Below are positions 33,764-42,949 of a DNA stretch of 64,000 bases, piece by piece. The translations under genes were made by a program, and so were the position numbers. The notes under the pieces are model-generated. The model was not told where the DNA came from. It did not search any database and saw only the letters and a program-made list of their open reading frames with translations. Numbering within the stretch: the stretch's first letter is position 1; every line of letters starts with the position of its first letter. Origin of the DNA: Desulfuromonadales bacterium (GTDB taxonomy: Bacteria; Desulfobacterota; Desulfuromonadia; Desulfuromonadales; BM103); the NCBI GenBank assembly GCA_030145195.1, contig JAQYVY010000001.1:124001-188000 (forward strand), given 5' to 3'.

Positions 33764-33792
33764 ATTCTACTTGTCTCCGTGATACAAATCAA
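33764..33792 (-). promoter_or_regulatory. Sigma-70-type promoter for aroF-hgcA-hgcB
   Basis: On the minus strand TTGATT (33792-33787) and TAGAAT (33769-33764) are separated by 17 bases, about 50 bases upstream of the aroF start. No other candidate is seen upstream of hgcA, so the mercury genes may depend on it. Confidence 0.6.
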
Positions 33793-33832
33793 TGCTGTTG
33801 CTGGTTGAATCATGAATCACAATTGACAGCTT

Positions 33833-33852
33833 TCTCGCTAACGCGATATATA
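33833..33852 (+). promoter_or_regulatory. Sigma-70-type promoter for the yggT operon
   Basis: TTGACA (33833-33838) is followed after 17-18 bases by ATATAT/TATATC (33846-33852), about 40 bases before the yggT start. Confidence 0.6.
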
Positions 33853-33889
33853 TCAGTATTATTTAGGTTACAATGGCTTGAGGAGAATT

Positions 33890-34180
33890 ATGGATATCTT
33901 GGTCTCAGCGGTGTTTCAGATTTTGCAGGCGCTTCTTTCTATCTATTTCTGGATTGTGATTGCCCGGGCTCTTGTCTCGTGGGTCAATCCCGATCCCTAC
34001 AATCCGATTGTTCGTTTCCTGCATAGTGCCACCGATCCGGTTCTGGATCGCATGCGTCGGATTTTACCCCTCCAGCTCGGCGGCATGGATTTCTCTCCGA
34101 TTGTGCTGCTGCTGCTGATTGGTGTGCTTCAGCAGGTTCTTGCAAAGTTGCAGTTTAACCTGACCTACGGAGGGTTTTAA
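33890..34180 (+). CDS. YggT family membrane protein
   Basis: The ATG at 33890 follows AGGAG. The 96-residue product has two hydrophobic segments around a short loop with RALVSWVNPDPYNPIVRFLH and DPVLDRMRRILP, the signature of YggT proteins. They are often found beside division and cell-envelope genes, as here with a DivIVA-like gene. Precise role not known. Confidence 0.9.
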   Translation: MDILVSAVFQILQALLSIYFWIVIARALVSWVNPDPYNPIVRFLHSATDPVLDRMRRILPLQLGGMDFSPIVLLLLIGVLQQVLAKLQFNLTYGGF

Positions 34181-34188
34181 ACGCGCCC

Positions 34189-34791
34189 ATGCGAATCAGT
34201 CCGATTGACATACAACAGCAACAATTCAAGACGCGACCTTTTGGTTACGAAAAAGCCGGAGTTGATCGCTTCCTGGAGTCGTTGGCTGAGGAATTGGAGC
34301 GGCTGGTGCGGGACAATCAGGATCTTGAAGAGACACTGGCCAGAACCAACGCCAGCCTTGCCGAGATGCGTGAACGTGAGGAAATGCTCAGAAATACTCT
34401 CATTACCACGCAGAAGCTCACCGAAGAGTTGAAAGCCACGACTCGCCGTGAGGTGGATGTGCTGATGGCTGAAGCCGAGATCAAGGCCGAGCGCATCTTG
34501 CACAATGCTGAGGATCGGCGTATTCAGTTGATCGAAGAGATTCAGGAGATTAAGCGCCAGAAGATCGATTTTGAGACCGGTTTGCGTGGCCTGCTCGAAA
34601 GGCATGTCCGAATGCTCGAACTGAACTCGATGGAGATAGAGGGGCAGGGTGCCGATGCCAAGTTGCTGGAAGAACCTCTGCCCTTTGAGCAAAAGCCTGT
34701 ACCCCGGGTGGAACCGGTTAATTCTGCTCCAGAACTGGCTTTCGATTTTGTTCCAGACCCGGATGACGAGAACGAGGACCCCTTCAAGTGA
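34189..34791 (+). CDS. DivIVA-domain coiled-coil protein
   Basis: Residues 1-65 match the DivIVA N-terminal membrane-curvature-binding domain (ISPIDIQQQQFKTRPFGY, then VDRFLESLAEELERL). A long coiled coil extends to about 150, followed by an acidic, proline-rich tail. In Gram-positives DivIVA organises poles and septa; in proteobacteria the role is less clear. It follows yggT by eight bases and overlaps the next gene by four. Confidence 0.88.
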   Translation: MRISPIDIQQQQFKTRPFGYEKAGVDRFLESLAEELERLVRDNQDLEETLARTNASLAEMREREEMLRNTLITTQKLTEELKATTRREVDVLMAEAEIKAERILHNAEDRRIQLIEEIQEIKRQKIDFETGLRGLLERHVRMLELNSMEIEGQGADAKLLEEPLPFEQKPVPRVEPVNSAPELAFDFVPDPDDENEDPFK

Positions 34792-35096
34792 GTTTGCCTT
34801 GCCTGCGCAAAACTGCAGCAGGAGTTGAAGTCGCCCTTTTTGTTCAGCCACGTGCCAGTCGTAACAAGGTCGTCGGTTTCCATGGCGAAGAACTAAAGGT
34901 CGCACTCACCGCTCCGCCGGTGGACGGCGCCGCCAATAAGGCCTGTTGTCATTTTCTTGCCAAGCTCTGCAGCTTACCCAAGAGTTGTGTTAAGATAGTC
35001 TCCGGTGACACGTCCCGTCATAAGCGTTTGTTGCTCGAAGATGCTGATTTTTCCGAAATAAGTTCCCTTCTTAATGATCTCCTGGAATCATCTTAG
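34788..35096 (+). CDS. YggU (DUF167) family protein
   Basis: The GTG start at 34788 overlaps the previous stop. The 102-residue protein has the family core FVQPRASRNKVVGFHGEELKV followed by APPVDGAANKACC and VKIVSGDTSRHKR. DUF167 proteins are small soluble proteins of unknown function commonly linked to yggT, which matches the order here. Confidence 0.9.
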   Translation: MSLPCLRKTAAGVEVALFVQPRASRNKVVGFHGEELKVALTAPPVDGAANKACCHFLAKLCSLPKSCVKIVSGDTSRHKRLLLEDADFSEISSLLNDLLESS

Positions 35097-35192
35097 ACAT
35101 GACAGGACGGAGCGATGAAGGGCTCCATGGGGTTGACATTTGCGCGCAAAGCCATTAGATTGGCGTCGAAATTTCCCACGAGGTGATACGTT

Positions 35193-35441
35193 ATGCCGAT
35201 GTACGAATATCAATGTAAAGAGTGCGGGCTGGTTTTTGAAGCTCGACAGAAATTTTCCGATGCACCACTCACCGAATGTCAGAAATGCGGCGGTGCGGTA
35301 AGCAAACTGATTTCCCAGGCCGGATTCGCCCTTAAGGGTGGTGGCTGGTACGATCAGGGCTACGGTGCTAAACCTGAAGCCTGTCCTTCAGCGGTCAGTA
35401 GCGGCGGTTGCGCTGGTTGCCCCAAGGCTGCCAACGAATAA
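35193..35441 (+). CDS. FmdB-type zinc ribbon protein
   Basis: The 82-residue protein begins MPMYEYQCKECGLVFEARQK and has a second pair, CQKCGG, the C-x2-C...C-x2-C zinc ribbon of the FmdB putative regulatory family. The C-terminal tail adds further cysteines (SGGCAGCPKAANE). A direct target is not known. Confidence 0.88.
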   Translation: MPMYEYQCKECGLVFEARQKFSDAPLTECQKCGGAVSKLISQAGFALKGGGWYDQGYGAKPEACPSAVSSGGCAGCPKAANE

Positions 35442-35499
35442 CGGGCAAATCCTGGTTGATAAATCGGGGCTTGCCTAGAATCCTGTTACGCTGAATCTG

Positions 35500-35534
35500 A
35501 GCGCCCGGAACCAACTGGTTTCGGGCGCTTTTTA
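35500..35534 (+). terminator. Intrinsic terminator after the FmdB-type gene
   Basis: AGCGCCCGGAA pairs with TTCGGGCGCT around a short loop and is followed by TTTTTA. Confidence 0.88.
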
Positions 35535-35597
35535 TTCCAGGAGTGGGTTATAATCTGGGGCCACTGCTTGTCCTTTTATTTAAACCCCTTCAGATGC

Positions 35598-35626
35598 TTG
35601 CTCACCACCGCTGACTTCGCTACAAT
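35598..35626 (+). promoter_or_regulatory. Sigma-70-type promoter for rsgA
   Basis: TTGCTC (35598-35603), 17 bases, TACAAT (35621-35626), about 70 bases before the gene. Confidence 0.55.
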
Positions 35627-35697
35627 CACTCATCAATGATTACTCACAGCTTCAGGACAACTTAAGCGCCTGAGGTTCAACCTGTCAGGGGAGTCGA

Positions 35698-36756
35698 ATG
35701 ACGGAAAAAGCATACTCGTTGCCAGAACTCGGCTGGCGACATTTTTTCCAGCAACAGTTAACCCTCGAAGAGTTGGAAACAACCACTCCGGTGCGGGTCT
35801 TCGGCATCAACCGCCACCTGATTGATGGCGTGGGTGAAGCCGGGCGTCAGCAGTTTGCCCTGCCTCATGCCTGGTTGCAATATTCAGTGCAGGAGTTGCC
35901 CACGGTCGGTGACTGGGTGCTGATTGATCAAGAGGGTCAGCCGCTGCGTCTTCTGGAGCGCACCAGCCTCTTTAAACGTATGGCCTCCGGGCATGAGGTT
36001 CGCGTGCAGTTGATGGCGGCGAATGTCGATACCTTGTTTATTGTCTCTTCCTGTAACCAGGAGTTCAGCCTTTCTCGCCTTGAACGGTATCTGGCGCTGG
36101 CGCTGGACGCAGGCGTTGAGCCGGTTGTGGTTCTGACCAAGGCGGATCTGGTTGAGGATGTGGAGGGTTTTTGTGCCCAAGCCAGGACGCTGCGTCCTGG
36201 CTTAATGATTGAGGCCGTCAACGCCAAAGAGACCAAGGTTATCGATGTCCTGCGGCCCTGGTGTACCACCGGGCAAACGGTGGCTCTGGTCGGGTCAAGC
36301 GGGGTCGGTAAATCGACGCTGGTTAATGCTTTAAGTTCCGCGGCGGTTCAGGACGTTGGTGCCACCCGCGATAAAGATGCTAAAGGGCGCCATACCACCA
36401 CCGCCCGTTCCCTGCACCTGTTGCCTGGGGGTGGCCTGTTGCTCGACAGTCCCGGGATGCGCGAACTGCAGCTAAGTGACTGCGAAGAGGGGGTCGCCTC
36501 ACTGTTTGAAGAAATTGAGGCGGTCGCTCGCAACTGCCGTTTCAACGATTGTCAACACCTGGGCGAAGCCGGTTGCGCGGTGGCGGCCGCCGCCGAACGT
36601 GATGAGCTGGATCCTCGTCGACTAACTAATTATCTCAAGCTGAAAGCCGAGCAGAAACGTGCCGACGAAACGATGGTGGAGAAGCGGCGCAAGGATAAGA
36701 ACTTCGGCAAGATGTGTAAACGGGTGATGTCGGCGAAGAAGAAGGAGCGAGAGTGA
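35698..36756 (+). CDS. rsgA: Ribosome small-subunit GTPase RsgA
   Basis: RsgA is a circularly permuted GTPase that assists late 30S maturation. The order is permuted as expected: an OB-fold (about 25-95), LTKADLV (G4), then GSSGVGKSTL (G1) and DSPGMR (G3). A zinc-binding part follows with CRFNDCQHLGEAGC, and a basic C-terminal tail. Length 352 is normal. It stands alone with its own promoter. Confidence 0.94.
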   Translation: MTEKAYSLPELGWRHFFQQQLTLEELETTTPVRVFGINRHLIDGVGEAGRQQFALPHAWLQYSVQELPTVGDWVLIDQEGQPLRLLERTSLFKRMASGHEVRVQLMAANVDTLFIVSSCNQEFSLSRLERYLALALDAGVEPVVVLTKADLVEDVEGFCAQARTLRPGLMIEAVNAKETKVIDVLRPWCTTGQTVALVGSSGVGKSTLVNALSSAAVQDVGATRDKDAKGRHTTTARSLHLLPGGGLLLDSPGMRELQLSDCEEGVASLFEEIEAVARNCRFNDCQHLGEAGCAVAAAAERDELDPRRLTNYLKLKAEQKRADETMVEKRRKDKNFGKMCKRVMSAKKKERE

Positions 36757-36812
36757 GATTTACTCTCTGTACCTTCTCCAGTGTGCTCAGAGAGTCCAGG
36801 CACAGTGGGTTG

Positions 36813-38030
36813 TCATTCATAGCGTAGTGCATCAATAGGATTGAGATTGGCGGCTTTACGAGCCGGGTAAAACCCAAAAAACACTCCAACAGCCCCGGTG
36901 AAAAGCACGGTTGTCAGCACCACTGCGGGGTTTACCACCGCGCTGACTCCCAGCAGACTGCCAACTCCCCAAGCTGCGCTCAAGCCAGAGAAGATACCAA
37001 TTGCACCTCCAAGCAGGCTGAGGATGGCGGCTTCGATAAGAAACTGAGCCAGAATATCGAAGGGCCGGGCGCCAATGGCCAGACGAATGCCAATCTCTCG
37101 CGTGCGTTCGGTCACCGAAACCAGCATGATGTTCATGATGCCGATCCCTCCAACCAGCAATGAAACTCCGGCGATAGAACTAAGCAGCAGGGTCAGGGTG
37201 CCGGTGACCTGGGTGGCCATCTCGACGATCTCGGTCTGATCGCGGATAATAAAATCATCCTCAGCATCAGTGGCGAGTCGGTGTTCAGAGCGCAGCAGGG
37301 TCGTCAGCTCCTCCTTGGCCGCATCCATCGCCTCGGAGCTGATAGCGCTTGCCGATATATCGTGAATCGTCTTACCGTTACTCAGGCGATACAGCACGGT
37401 GTTGTCGGGAGCGAAGATAATGTCGTCCTGATCGTTGCCCGTGGATGATTGCCCCTTTTCGGCCATCACGCCGATCACCTTAAAGGGCACATTACGAATG
37501 CGCAAACGCTCACCGATGGGATCGCTATCGGGAAAGAGCTCATCGGCTACCGTCTTGCCCAGCACCGCGACCTTGGCCCGCGTCTTACTATCCCGAGCGG
37601 TGAAGAAGGTTCCGCTTTCGATCGCGTAATTGCGGATCGCCAGATAATCAGGCGAAACACCGGTGATCGTCGTGTTCCAATTGTTGTTTCCGGCGATCAC
37701 CTGCCCGCTGGCGCGAACCTCGGCAGAGACCCAGCGTAACTGCGTCGCATTTTTCTCTAACCGAGCGACATCCTTCATCGTCAAGCTCGCCCGCGAACCG
37801 GCTCCACCGCGCACGCCGCCCGTATCTATGCTGCCCGGCCGCACCATCAACAGATTGGTTCCTAAGGAAGCAACCTCCCCTTCGATATCCTTCTGCGAGC
37901 CTTCCCCCAGAGCGACCATGGTGATCACCGAGGCGACACCGATGATAATTCCGAGCATGGTCAACAGACTGCGCATCTTGTTGCGGGCAATGCTCTTCAG
38001 GGCGACCAAGATCAACTTATGCAGCCTCAT
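36813..38030 (-). CDS. MacB-type ABC transporter permease
   Basis: This inner-membrane subunit has one N-terminal helix, a large periplasmic MacB-PCD domain (about 45-275) and three C-terminal helices of the FtsX domain, with the family motif [16 protein letters not shown]. In MacAB-TolC systems it moves substrates from the periplasm to the TolC duct. Unlike E. coli MacB the ATPase is a separate gene (38017), overlapping by 14 bases. Substrate unknown. Confidence 0.9.
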   Translation of the reverse strand: MRLHKLILVALKSIARNKMRSLLTMLGIIIGVASVITMVALGEGSQKDIEGEVASLGTNLLMVRPGSIDTGGVRGGAGSRASLTMKDVARLEKNATQLRWVSAEVRASGQVIAGNNNWNTTITGVSPDYLAIRNYAIESGTFFTARDSKTRAKVAVLGKTVADELFPDSDPIGERLRIRNVPFKVIGVMAEKGQSSTGNDQDDIIFAPDNTVLYRLSNGKTIHDISASAISSEAMDAAKEELTTLLRSEHRLATDAEDDFIIRDQTEIVEMATQVTGTLTLLLSSIAGVSLLVGGIGIMNIMLVSVTERTREIGIRLAIGARPFDILAQFLIEAAILSLLGGAIGIFSGLSAAWGVGSLLGVSAVVNPAVVLTTVLFTGAVGVFFGFYPARKAANLNPIDALRYE

Positions 38031-38772
38031 CAGATACCTCCCCGGTCAGCACTGCCAGATCGGCCTGCGCATCGCGTGGCTGCCTGTTGATCTCATCGCG
38101 CAACAGCACACCGTCACGCAGCTCGATCAGGCGCCCGGCATATTTAGCGACCTCTGTTTCATGGGTGACCACCACCAGTGTCAGACCGTCGCGATTCAGC
38201 TTCTGGAACAGGGCCAGAATATCGAGGGTCGTGCGACTGTCGAGATTGCCGGTCGGTTCATCTGCCAGAATAATCGGCGGATTGGTGACCAGCGCACGGG
38301 CGATGGCAACGCGCTGCTGCTGTCCACCGGAGAGCTGGTTCGGCTCATGGTCGAGTCGGTCACCCAGGCCGACGCGCTGTAACGCTTCGATGGCGCGTGC
38401 TTGAGGATTGGCAACTATACGATGCCGATCGTAGAGCAGCGGCAGCTCGACATTTTCCAGCGCCGTGGTGCGGGCCAGCAGGTTGAAGCCTTGAAAGACG
38501 AAACCGATCTTGGTATTGCGCAGATCAGCCAACTGCCTGCGATTCAAGGTTTCGACCGGAACGCTTTCAAAGCGGTAGCTACCGCTGGTCGGTGTATCGA
38601 GACAACCGAGTATATTCATCAGCGTCGATTTTCCACTACCCGAGCTGCCCATAATGGCGACAAATTCTCCCTGACGAATCCCTAGAGAGAGGCCATCCAA
38701 AGCCTTGACCTCGACATCGCCCAAGGAGAAAACCTTACAGATATGGCTGAGACTGATCTGTGCTTCGCTCAT
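38017..38772 (-). CDS. MacB/LolD-type ABC transporter ATP-binding protein
   Basis: The ATPase partner of the permease at 36813. Walker [11 protein letters not shown], signature [15 protein letters not shown] and Walker [13 protein letters not shown] are intact. Length 251 is typical. Its ATG overlaps the stop of the membrane-fusion gene by four bases. Confidence 0.93.
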   Translation of the reverse strand: MSEAQISLSHICKVFSLGDVEVKALDGLSLGIRQGEFVAIMGSSGSGKSTLMNILGCLDTPTSGSYRFESVPVETLNRRQLADLRNTKIGFVFQGFNLLARTTALENVELPLLYDRHRIVANPQARAIEALQRVGLGDRLDHEPNQLSGGQQQRVAIARALVTNPPIILADEPTGNLDSRTTLDILALFQKLNRDGLTLVVVTHETEVAKYAGRLIELRDGVLLRDEINRQPRDAQADLAVLTGEVSDEAA

Positions 38773-39998
38773 GGTCGCGTCCCTCCACCACCTTCGGGCC
38801 TCTGGCCCTGACCTCCTCCGCCACCCGGCCGTCCTCCCTGCCCCTGGTTCATGAAACTGAACAGTGAGAAAGCCTCTTCTTCTACATCTTCCCCCTCCAG
38901 TTTCATGCCGATGGCAACCTGCATCCCGACAGCCAGTTCCTCGCCAGCGATCTCGGTCAACAGTCCGTCGCTCTCTCCCGCAGTGACCTGGACCGGCTGT
39001 AAGCGGCCATCGGCCTGCCGGCTGAAAACCTGGCTGCCGTCGTTACTATCGCGATTCGAATCGGGTGTGAATTTGAGCGCGGCGACCGGAACCAGCAGGG
39101 TATTTTCAGACTGGTGGACGATAAAGTCGACGGTTGCCGTCATACCCGGCATCAGCTGCCCTGATTCGTTACTCGCATCGACGATCACCGTGTAGGTGAC
39201 AACGTTGTCGACGGTTGACGGCTGAAGGCGGATTTGGCGGACAGTGCCGGCGAAGATCGAATCGGGATAGCTCTGCACCTCGAAACGTACCGGTTGCCCC
39301 TGGCGGATTTGGCCGATATCGGTTTCATCGACCTGGGTCTCGATCTGCATCTGCGCCAGATCTTCTGCAATCAAAAACAGGGTCGGGGTGCTGAGACTGG
39401 CCGCAACCGTTTGCCCGGCATCGATGCTGCGGTCGATGACCGTGCCGTCGATCGGCGAACGAATCACCGTATGTTCCAGGTTGATCTGGGCTTGCTGCCG
39501 GTTGGCCTCGGCTGATTGCAGGGAGGCTTTGGTCGTAGCGACGGCCGTTGTGATGGGGAGAAATTCCTGTTCGGAAATATAGCCCTTATCAAAGAGCGGA
39601 GCGTTCCGCCTGAACTCGTTTTCTGCTTGTTTTAATTCTGCCTGAGCTTTGAGTACCTCTGCTTTGGCTTTATTGACCGAAGCGTTGAACGATGACTGAT
39701 CCAGTACCGCCAGCACCTGGCCTTTTTTGACCTGGTCATTATAATCGACCAGAAGTTGCTCAATCGTCCCCGAAGCCTGAGTGCCGATTTCCACCGTTTC
39801 CACCGCAGCCAGGGTACCCGTGCTGGAGACGAGGACCTCAAGGTTCCCCCGATTCACCTGAGCGAACTTGAATGAGGGTCTTGACCCCGGTGGCCCCTGC
39901 TGCGCCAACGCCCACCAGGCAAGACTCACCAGGGTCAGAGTTCCGATTAGCACAACAGCTAATTTGATAAATTTTGAGATTTTTCGTTTTTCCTTCAT
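38769..39998 (-). CDS. MacA-type periplasmic membrane-fusion protein
   Basis: The ATG at 39998 follows GGAGAAAAACTAAA, just after the outer-membrane gene. One N-terminal helix (about 12-32) anchors the protein. A lipoyl-like half (VETVEIGTQASGTIEQLLVDYN), a coiled hairpin, then the second lipoyl half and barrel domain follow. It bridges the MacB-like pump and the TolC-like duct. The C-terminal 30 residues are glycine-rich (GGRPGGGGGQGQRPEGGGG), which is uncommon. Confidence 0.9.
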   Translation of the reverse strand: MKEKRKISKFIKLAVVLIGTLTLVSLAWWALAQQGPPGSRPSFKFAQVNRGNLEVLVSSTGTLAAVETVEIGTQASGTIEQLLVDYNDQVKKGQVLAVLDQSSFNASVNKAKAEVLKAQAELKQAENEFRRNAPLFDKGYISEQEFLPITTAVATTKASLQSAEANRQQAQINLEHTVIRSPIDGTVIDRSIDAGQTVAASLSTPTLFLIAEDLAQMQIETQVDETDIGQIRQGQPVRFEVQSYPDSIFAGTVRQIRLQPSTVDNVVTYTVIVDASNESGQLMPGMTATVDFIVHQSENTLLVPVAALKFTPDSNRDSNDGSQVFSRQADGRLQPVQVTAGESDGLLTEIAGEELAVGMQVAIGMKLEGEDVEEEAFSLFSFMNQGQGGRPGGGGGQGQRPEGGGGTRP

Positions 39999-39999
39999 T

Positions 40000-41412
40000 T
40001 TAGTTTTTCTCCAGTTGCAGATCAGCGAGCAGCGGCTCCAAGTTTCCCAGATAGTAGGCAACCGCAATTTCTTGGGTCACCAAATTGTATTTGGCTTGTA
40101 TCTGGTCAAAGGCTGCCGTTACGTACTGAAGCCGTGACTGCGTGAGTTCCACCAGGGTCGAGGCCCCCACCCGGTAGCGCTCTTCGTAGGCGTGAAAAGA
40201 TTGACGGGCAGAGGTTAACTTGCTGTCGACGACGTCGACCCGTTTCTGGGTTGTGCGATACTCCTGGATGGCCTGGGATATTTCGAGACCGAGTTGCAAC
40301 TGTGTTTGCTTGAGGGTTAATTGTTGATTGCGTTGCTCAATTTTGGCCTGGGCAATTTTGTTACGGGTCAGGTATCGATCGAAAAGAGGGAGTGAAAAAG
40401 AGATCCCGACCGAGGAGTTAAGGTTGTCAGTCATGAACTGTTCTGAAAAATGGGTCTCATCAGCGAGACTGCTGTAATCAGAGGCCAGGCTGGCAAAAAG
40501 ATCAACTTTGGGTAAGTGACCGGCCTGGCTTTGGCGTATCTGTTGTTGCGTCGCTTCAACCTGCTGCTGCTGGGCTTTGACATCAGGGCGATTTGCCAGA
40601 GCAAGAAGGGTCAGTTGATCGAGATTTTCATCAGCGAACGGCCGTGACAGCTTCTCAAAATCGGGTGTAGCGACTTGGTAGTGGACCGTTGGGGTCAACC
40701 CCATGGTTTGCATAAGGAGCAATTTGCTGACGTTGAGGGCACGCTGTGCCTCCAGCAGATCCAGTTCCGCTTGCTTGGTTTCAGCCTGTTGCTGGTACTG
40801 ATCGCTGATCGGAAGTCTGCCCGCCTGATAGAAGGTCTCGATGCTCTCCAGTAGCGTGCGGTTCTCTTCCAGGTTTTCCTCTTCGACGTGGATCAAGGCC
40901 TGATCCGTGAGCACCTGAATGAAATTTGAGAGCGTCTCGAAAACCAGGGTCTGCTCCTCTCGGGAAAGAGTTTCCCGTACGGCACCCAATTCGAGTTCGG
41001 CACTTTTGAGCGCGGCGATATCGGCAAATCCGTTGAACAGGTTAAGCGATGAGGACAGCTCGGTACCAATTGAAGTAAAGCTTCGATTTTCACTCTGACT
41101 CGTGGTTTGGTCAAACGCCTTGTCGAAACGCTTCGATCCGGTGGCTGCGATTTTAAGGTCTGGGTAGAGGTTTGTCCGTTGTTGAGAAACCGAAATTTCT
41201 GCACTCTCCACCGCATTCACTTGCTGAGTTAAGCCGGGGTTGTTCTTCAATGCTATGATCACAGCCTGTTGAAGAGAAAGCACCTGCTCTGCTTGAATTA
41301 CGCAGTGTCCCTGGCTCGGAAGGGCCAAAACAATGAAAGTGATGAGTGCTGTAGACCAGATTCTAAAAAATATTGTTCGTGGCCTATATTTCCTATTCAT
41401 GACTGTAGACAA
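40000..41412 (-). CDS. TolC-like outer-membrane efflux protein
   Basis: The protein provides the outer-membrane channel of the exporter. It has a signal-like N-terminus (STALITFIVLALPSQGHC) and two repeated TolC/OEP domains with long helices. I choose a TTG start at 41412 because GGAGGAG lies six bases upstream; the ATG at 41400 is the alternative but is 19 bases from that site. It is first in the exporter operon. Confidence 0.88.
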   Translation of the reverse strand: MSTVMNRKYRPRTIFFRIWSTALITFIVLALPSQGHCVIQAEQVLSLQQAVIIALKNNPGLTQQVNAVESAEISVSQQRTNLYPDLKIAATGSKRFDKAFDQTTSQSENRSFTSIGTELSSSLNLFNGFADIAALKSAELELGAVRETLSREEQTLVFETLSNFIQVLTDQALIHVEEENLEENRTLLESIETFYQAGRLPISDQYQQQAETKQAELDLLEAQRALNVSKLLLMQTMGLTPTVHYQVATPDFEKLSRPFADENLDQLTLLALANRPDVKAQQQQVEATQQQIRQSQAGHLPKVDLFASLASDYSSLADETHFSEQFMTDNLNSSVGISFSLPLFDRYLTRNKIAQAKIEQRNQQLTLKQTQLQLGLEISQAIQEYRTTQKRVDVVDSKLTSARQSFHAYEERYRVGASTLVELTQSRLQYVTAAFDQIQAKYNLVTQEIAVAYYLGNLEPLLADLQLEKN

Positions 41413-41486
41413 AGTGACTCTCCTCCGGTGACTTGTTGAGTAGGAAAACAATAGCGCCTGAAATAAGGAGGAAATAAGGAGGAAAT

Positions 41487-41645
41487 GTGAAAAGAGCCTG
41501 CGCATGCAAGTTTCTCACACGGAAACCGGGAACTCCTTTTCATCTGGCATCTGTGGCGTTGGAGATGGACGGGATCTTTGAGTTGGAAATTGATGATGTT
41601 ATGAGTGGACTGTCCGATTGTCGGAGGCTGACCTCTTTTCACTGA
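41487..41645 (+). CDS. Possible small protein, 52 residues
   Basis: A GTG start at 41487 is preceded by two tandem copies of AAATAAGGAGG, each a near-perfect ribosome site, the second four bases upstream. The product begins VKRACACKFLTRKPGTPFHL and ends LTSFH. The middle (ASVALEMDGIFELEID) is faintly reminiscent of a metal-binding-domain-like (HMA) strand but lacks its cysteine pair. I do not recognise it. It lies between the exporter operon and folD. Confidence 0.35.
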   Translation: MKRACACKFLTRKPGTPFHLASVALEMDGIFELEIDDVMSGLSDCRRLTSFH

Positions 41646-41848
41646 CAGAGACAACACTTAGCCTTCCGGCCAAATATTAAAGCAGAGCGCTAACCTTGCC
41701 TAATTATTACTGTTTGATGGGTGATAAGCGGTGAAAGCAAATTCTTGAAGGTTCAATCGTGTTTTTCCCCAGATTGACACCCGTTCACATCTTTACAATC
41801 CCCCCCTCGTTGAGTATAGTCATAGCTTCTTTTTAAGGAGGTTTTTAC
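41646..41848. other. folD upstream region
   Basis: No open frame. The only clear element is AAGGAGG at 41835-41841 before the GTG of folD. A TTGACA is present near 41774 but the next TACAAT is only 14 bases away, so a promoter cannot be fixed. Confidence 0.4.
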
Positions 41849-42700
41849 GTGGGAAAAATCATTGATGGTAAGGCGATTGCTGCCGAAATTCGTGAAGAGA
41901 TTGCTACTGATGTCGTAGCATTGAAAGAGCAGGGGGTTACCCCCGGCCTGGCGGTTGTGCTGGTGGGCGAAGATCCGGCGAGCCGGGTTTATGTGTCGAT
42001 GAAAGAGAAGGCTTGCGAGAAAGCGGGCATCTTCTCCGATGAACACAAGTTGCCCGCTGAGACGAGCGAGGCACAGCTACTGGCGTTGATCGAGGAGCTG
42101 AATAATGATCAGCGCATTGACGGTATTCTGGTGCAGCTGCCGTTGCCCGAGCATATTGATGAAAGCAAAATACTCGAAGCCATCTCTCCGACCAAGGATG
42201 CGGATGGTTTTCACCCCTATAATGTCGGTCGGCTGATGACGGGCAACCCGCTCTATCAGCCGTGTACGCCTTACGGTGTGATGAAGATGCTGGAATATAC
42301 CGGCGTTGATCTGACTGGCAAGGAAGTCGTTGTGGTCGGACGTTCCAATATCGTCGGCAAGCCGGTGGCGCTGATGTGCCTTGCCCAGCATGCGACGGTG
42401 ACGCTTTGTCATTCCCGCACCAAGGATCTTCCCGCCAAGGTCGGTCAGGCTGATGTGCTGATCGCTGCCGTCGGCCGTCCTGAGATGATTAAGGGTTCAT
42501 GGATCAAAGAAGGTGCGGTGGTGATTGATGTCGGCGTCAATCGGGTTGGCGAGAAGAAACTGGTCGGTGATGTCGAATTCGAAGCGGCTAAAGCACGTGC
42601 CAGCGCCATCACGCCGGTTCCCGGCGGCGTCGGACCGATGACCATCACCATGCTGCTCTACAATACTGTCGAAGGCGCCAAACGCCGCGCTATCCAATAA
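41849..42700 (+). CDS. folD: FolD: methylene-THF dehydrogenase / methenyl-THF cyclohydrolase
   Basis: The bifunctional enzyme interconverts methylene-, methenyl- and formyl-THF. It starts with GTG after AAGGAGG. Motifs include [14 protein letters not shown] (catalytic Lys), [10 protein letters not shown], the [13 protein letters not shown] nucleotide loop and [16 protein letters not shown]. Length 283 is normal. It opens a one-carbon gene series (metV, metF, gcvTHP) on the same strand. Confidence 0.95.
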   Translation: MGKIIDGKAIAAEIREEIATDVVALKEQGVTPGLAVVLVGEDPASRVYVSMKEKACEKAGIFSDEHKLPAETSEAQLLALIEELNNDQRIDGILVQLPLPEHIDESKILEAISPTKDADGFHPYNVGRLMTGNPLYQPCTPYGVMKMLEYTGVDLTGKEVVVVGRSNIVGKPVALMCLAQHATVTLCHSRTKDLPAKVGQADVLIAAVGRPEMIKGSWIKEGAVVIDVGVNRVGEKKLVGDVEFEAAKARASAITPVPGGVGPMTITMLLYNTVEGAKRRAIQ

Positions 42701-42751
42701 GTCCCTTTTGCAGCCCGAGACGATTTGTTCGTCCGGGCTGTGGCCGGATAT

Positions 42752-42900
42752 CAGCCACTAAGCCACCAAGACACCAAGAAAATCTTGCTCTTGTTGAAGG
42801 CTTGAAAAGATCAATGCTGAAATGACGGGCTTATTTTTTTAAAAGACACCTCTTGGTGCCTTTGTGTCTCGCCTGAAGGCGCCTACTTTTGGTGGTGGCT
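42752..42900. repeat. CCACCAAGACA-type inverted repeat
   Basis: The left arm has AGCCACTAAGCCACCAAGAC then ACCAAGAAAA. The right arm has TCTTGGTGCCTTTGTGTCTC and, after a 24-base insert with its own GCCTGAAGGCGCC hairpin, TTTTGGTGGTGGCT. Confidence 0.75.
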
Positions 42901-42949
42901 AGCGCGATCTTTGATCCGGTGGAATTGTTGTCCCTGTTTGGTATCCCTT

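Noticed and set aside
41773-41795. Sigma-70 promoter for folD
   Set aside because: TTGACA and TACAAT are only 14 bases apart, outside the usual range.
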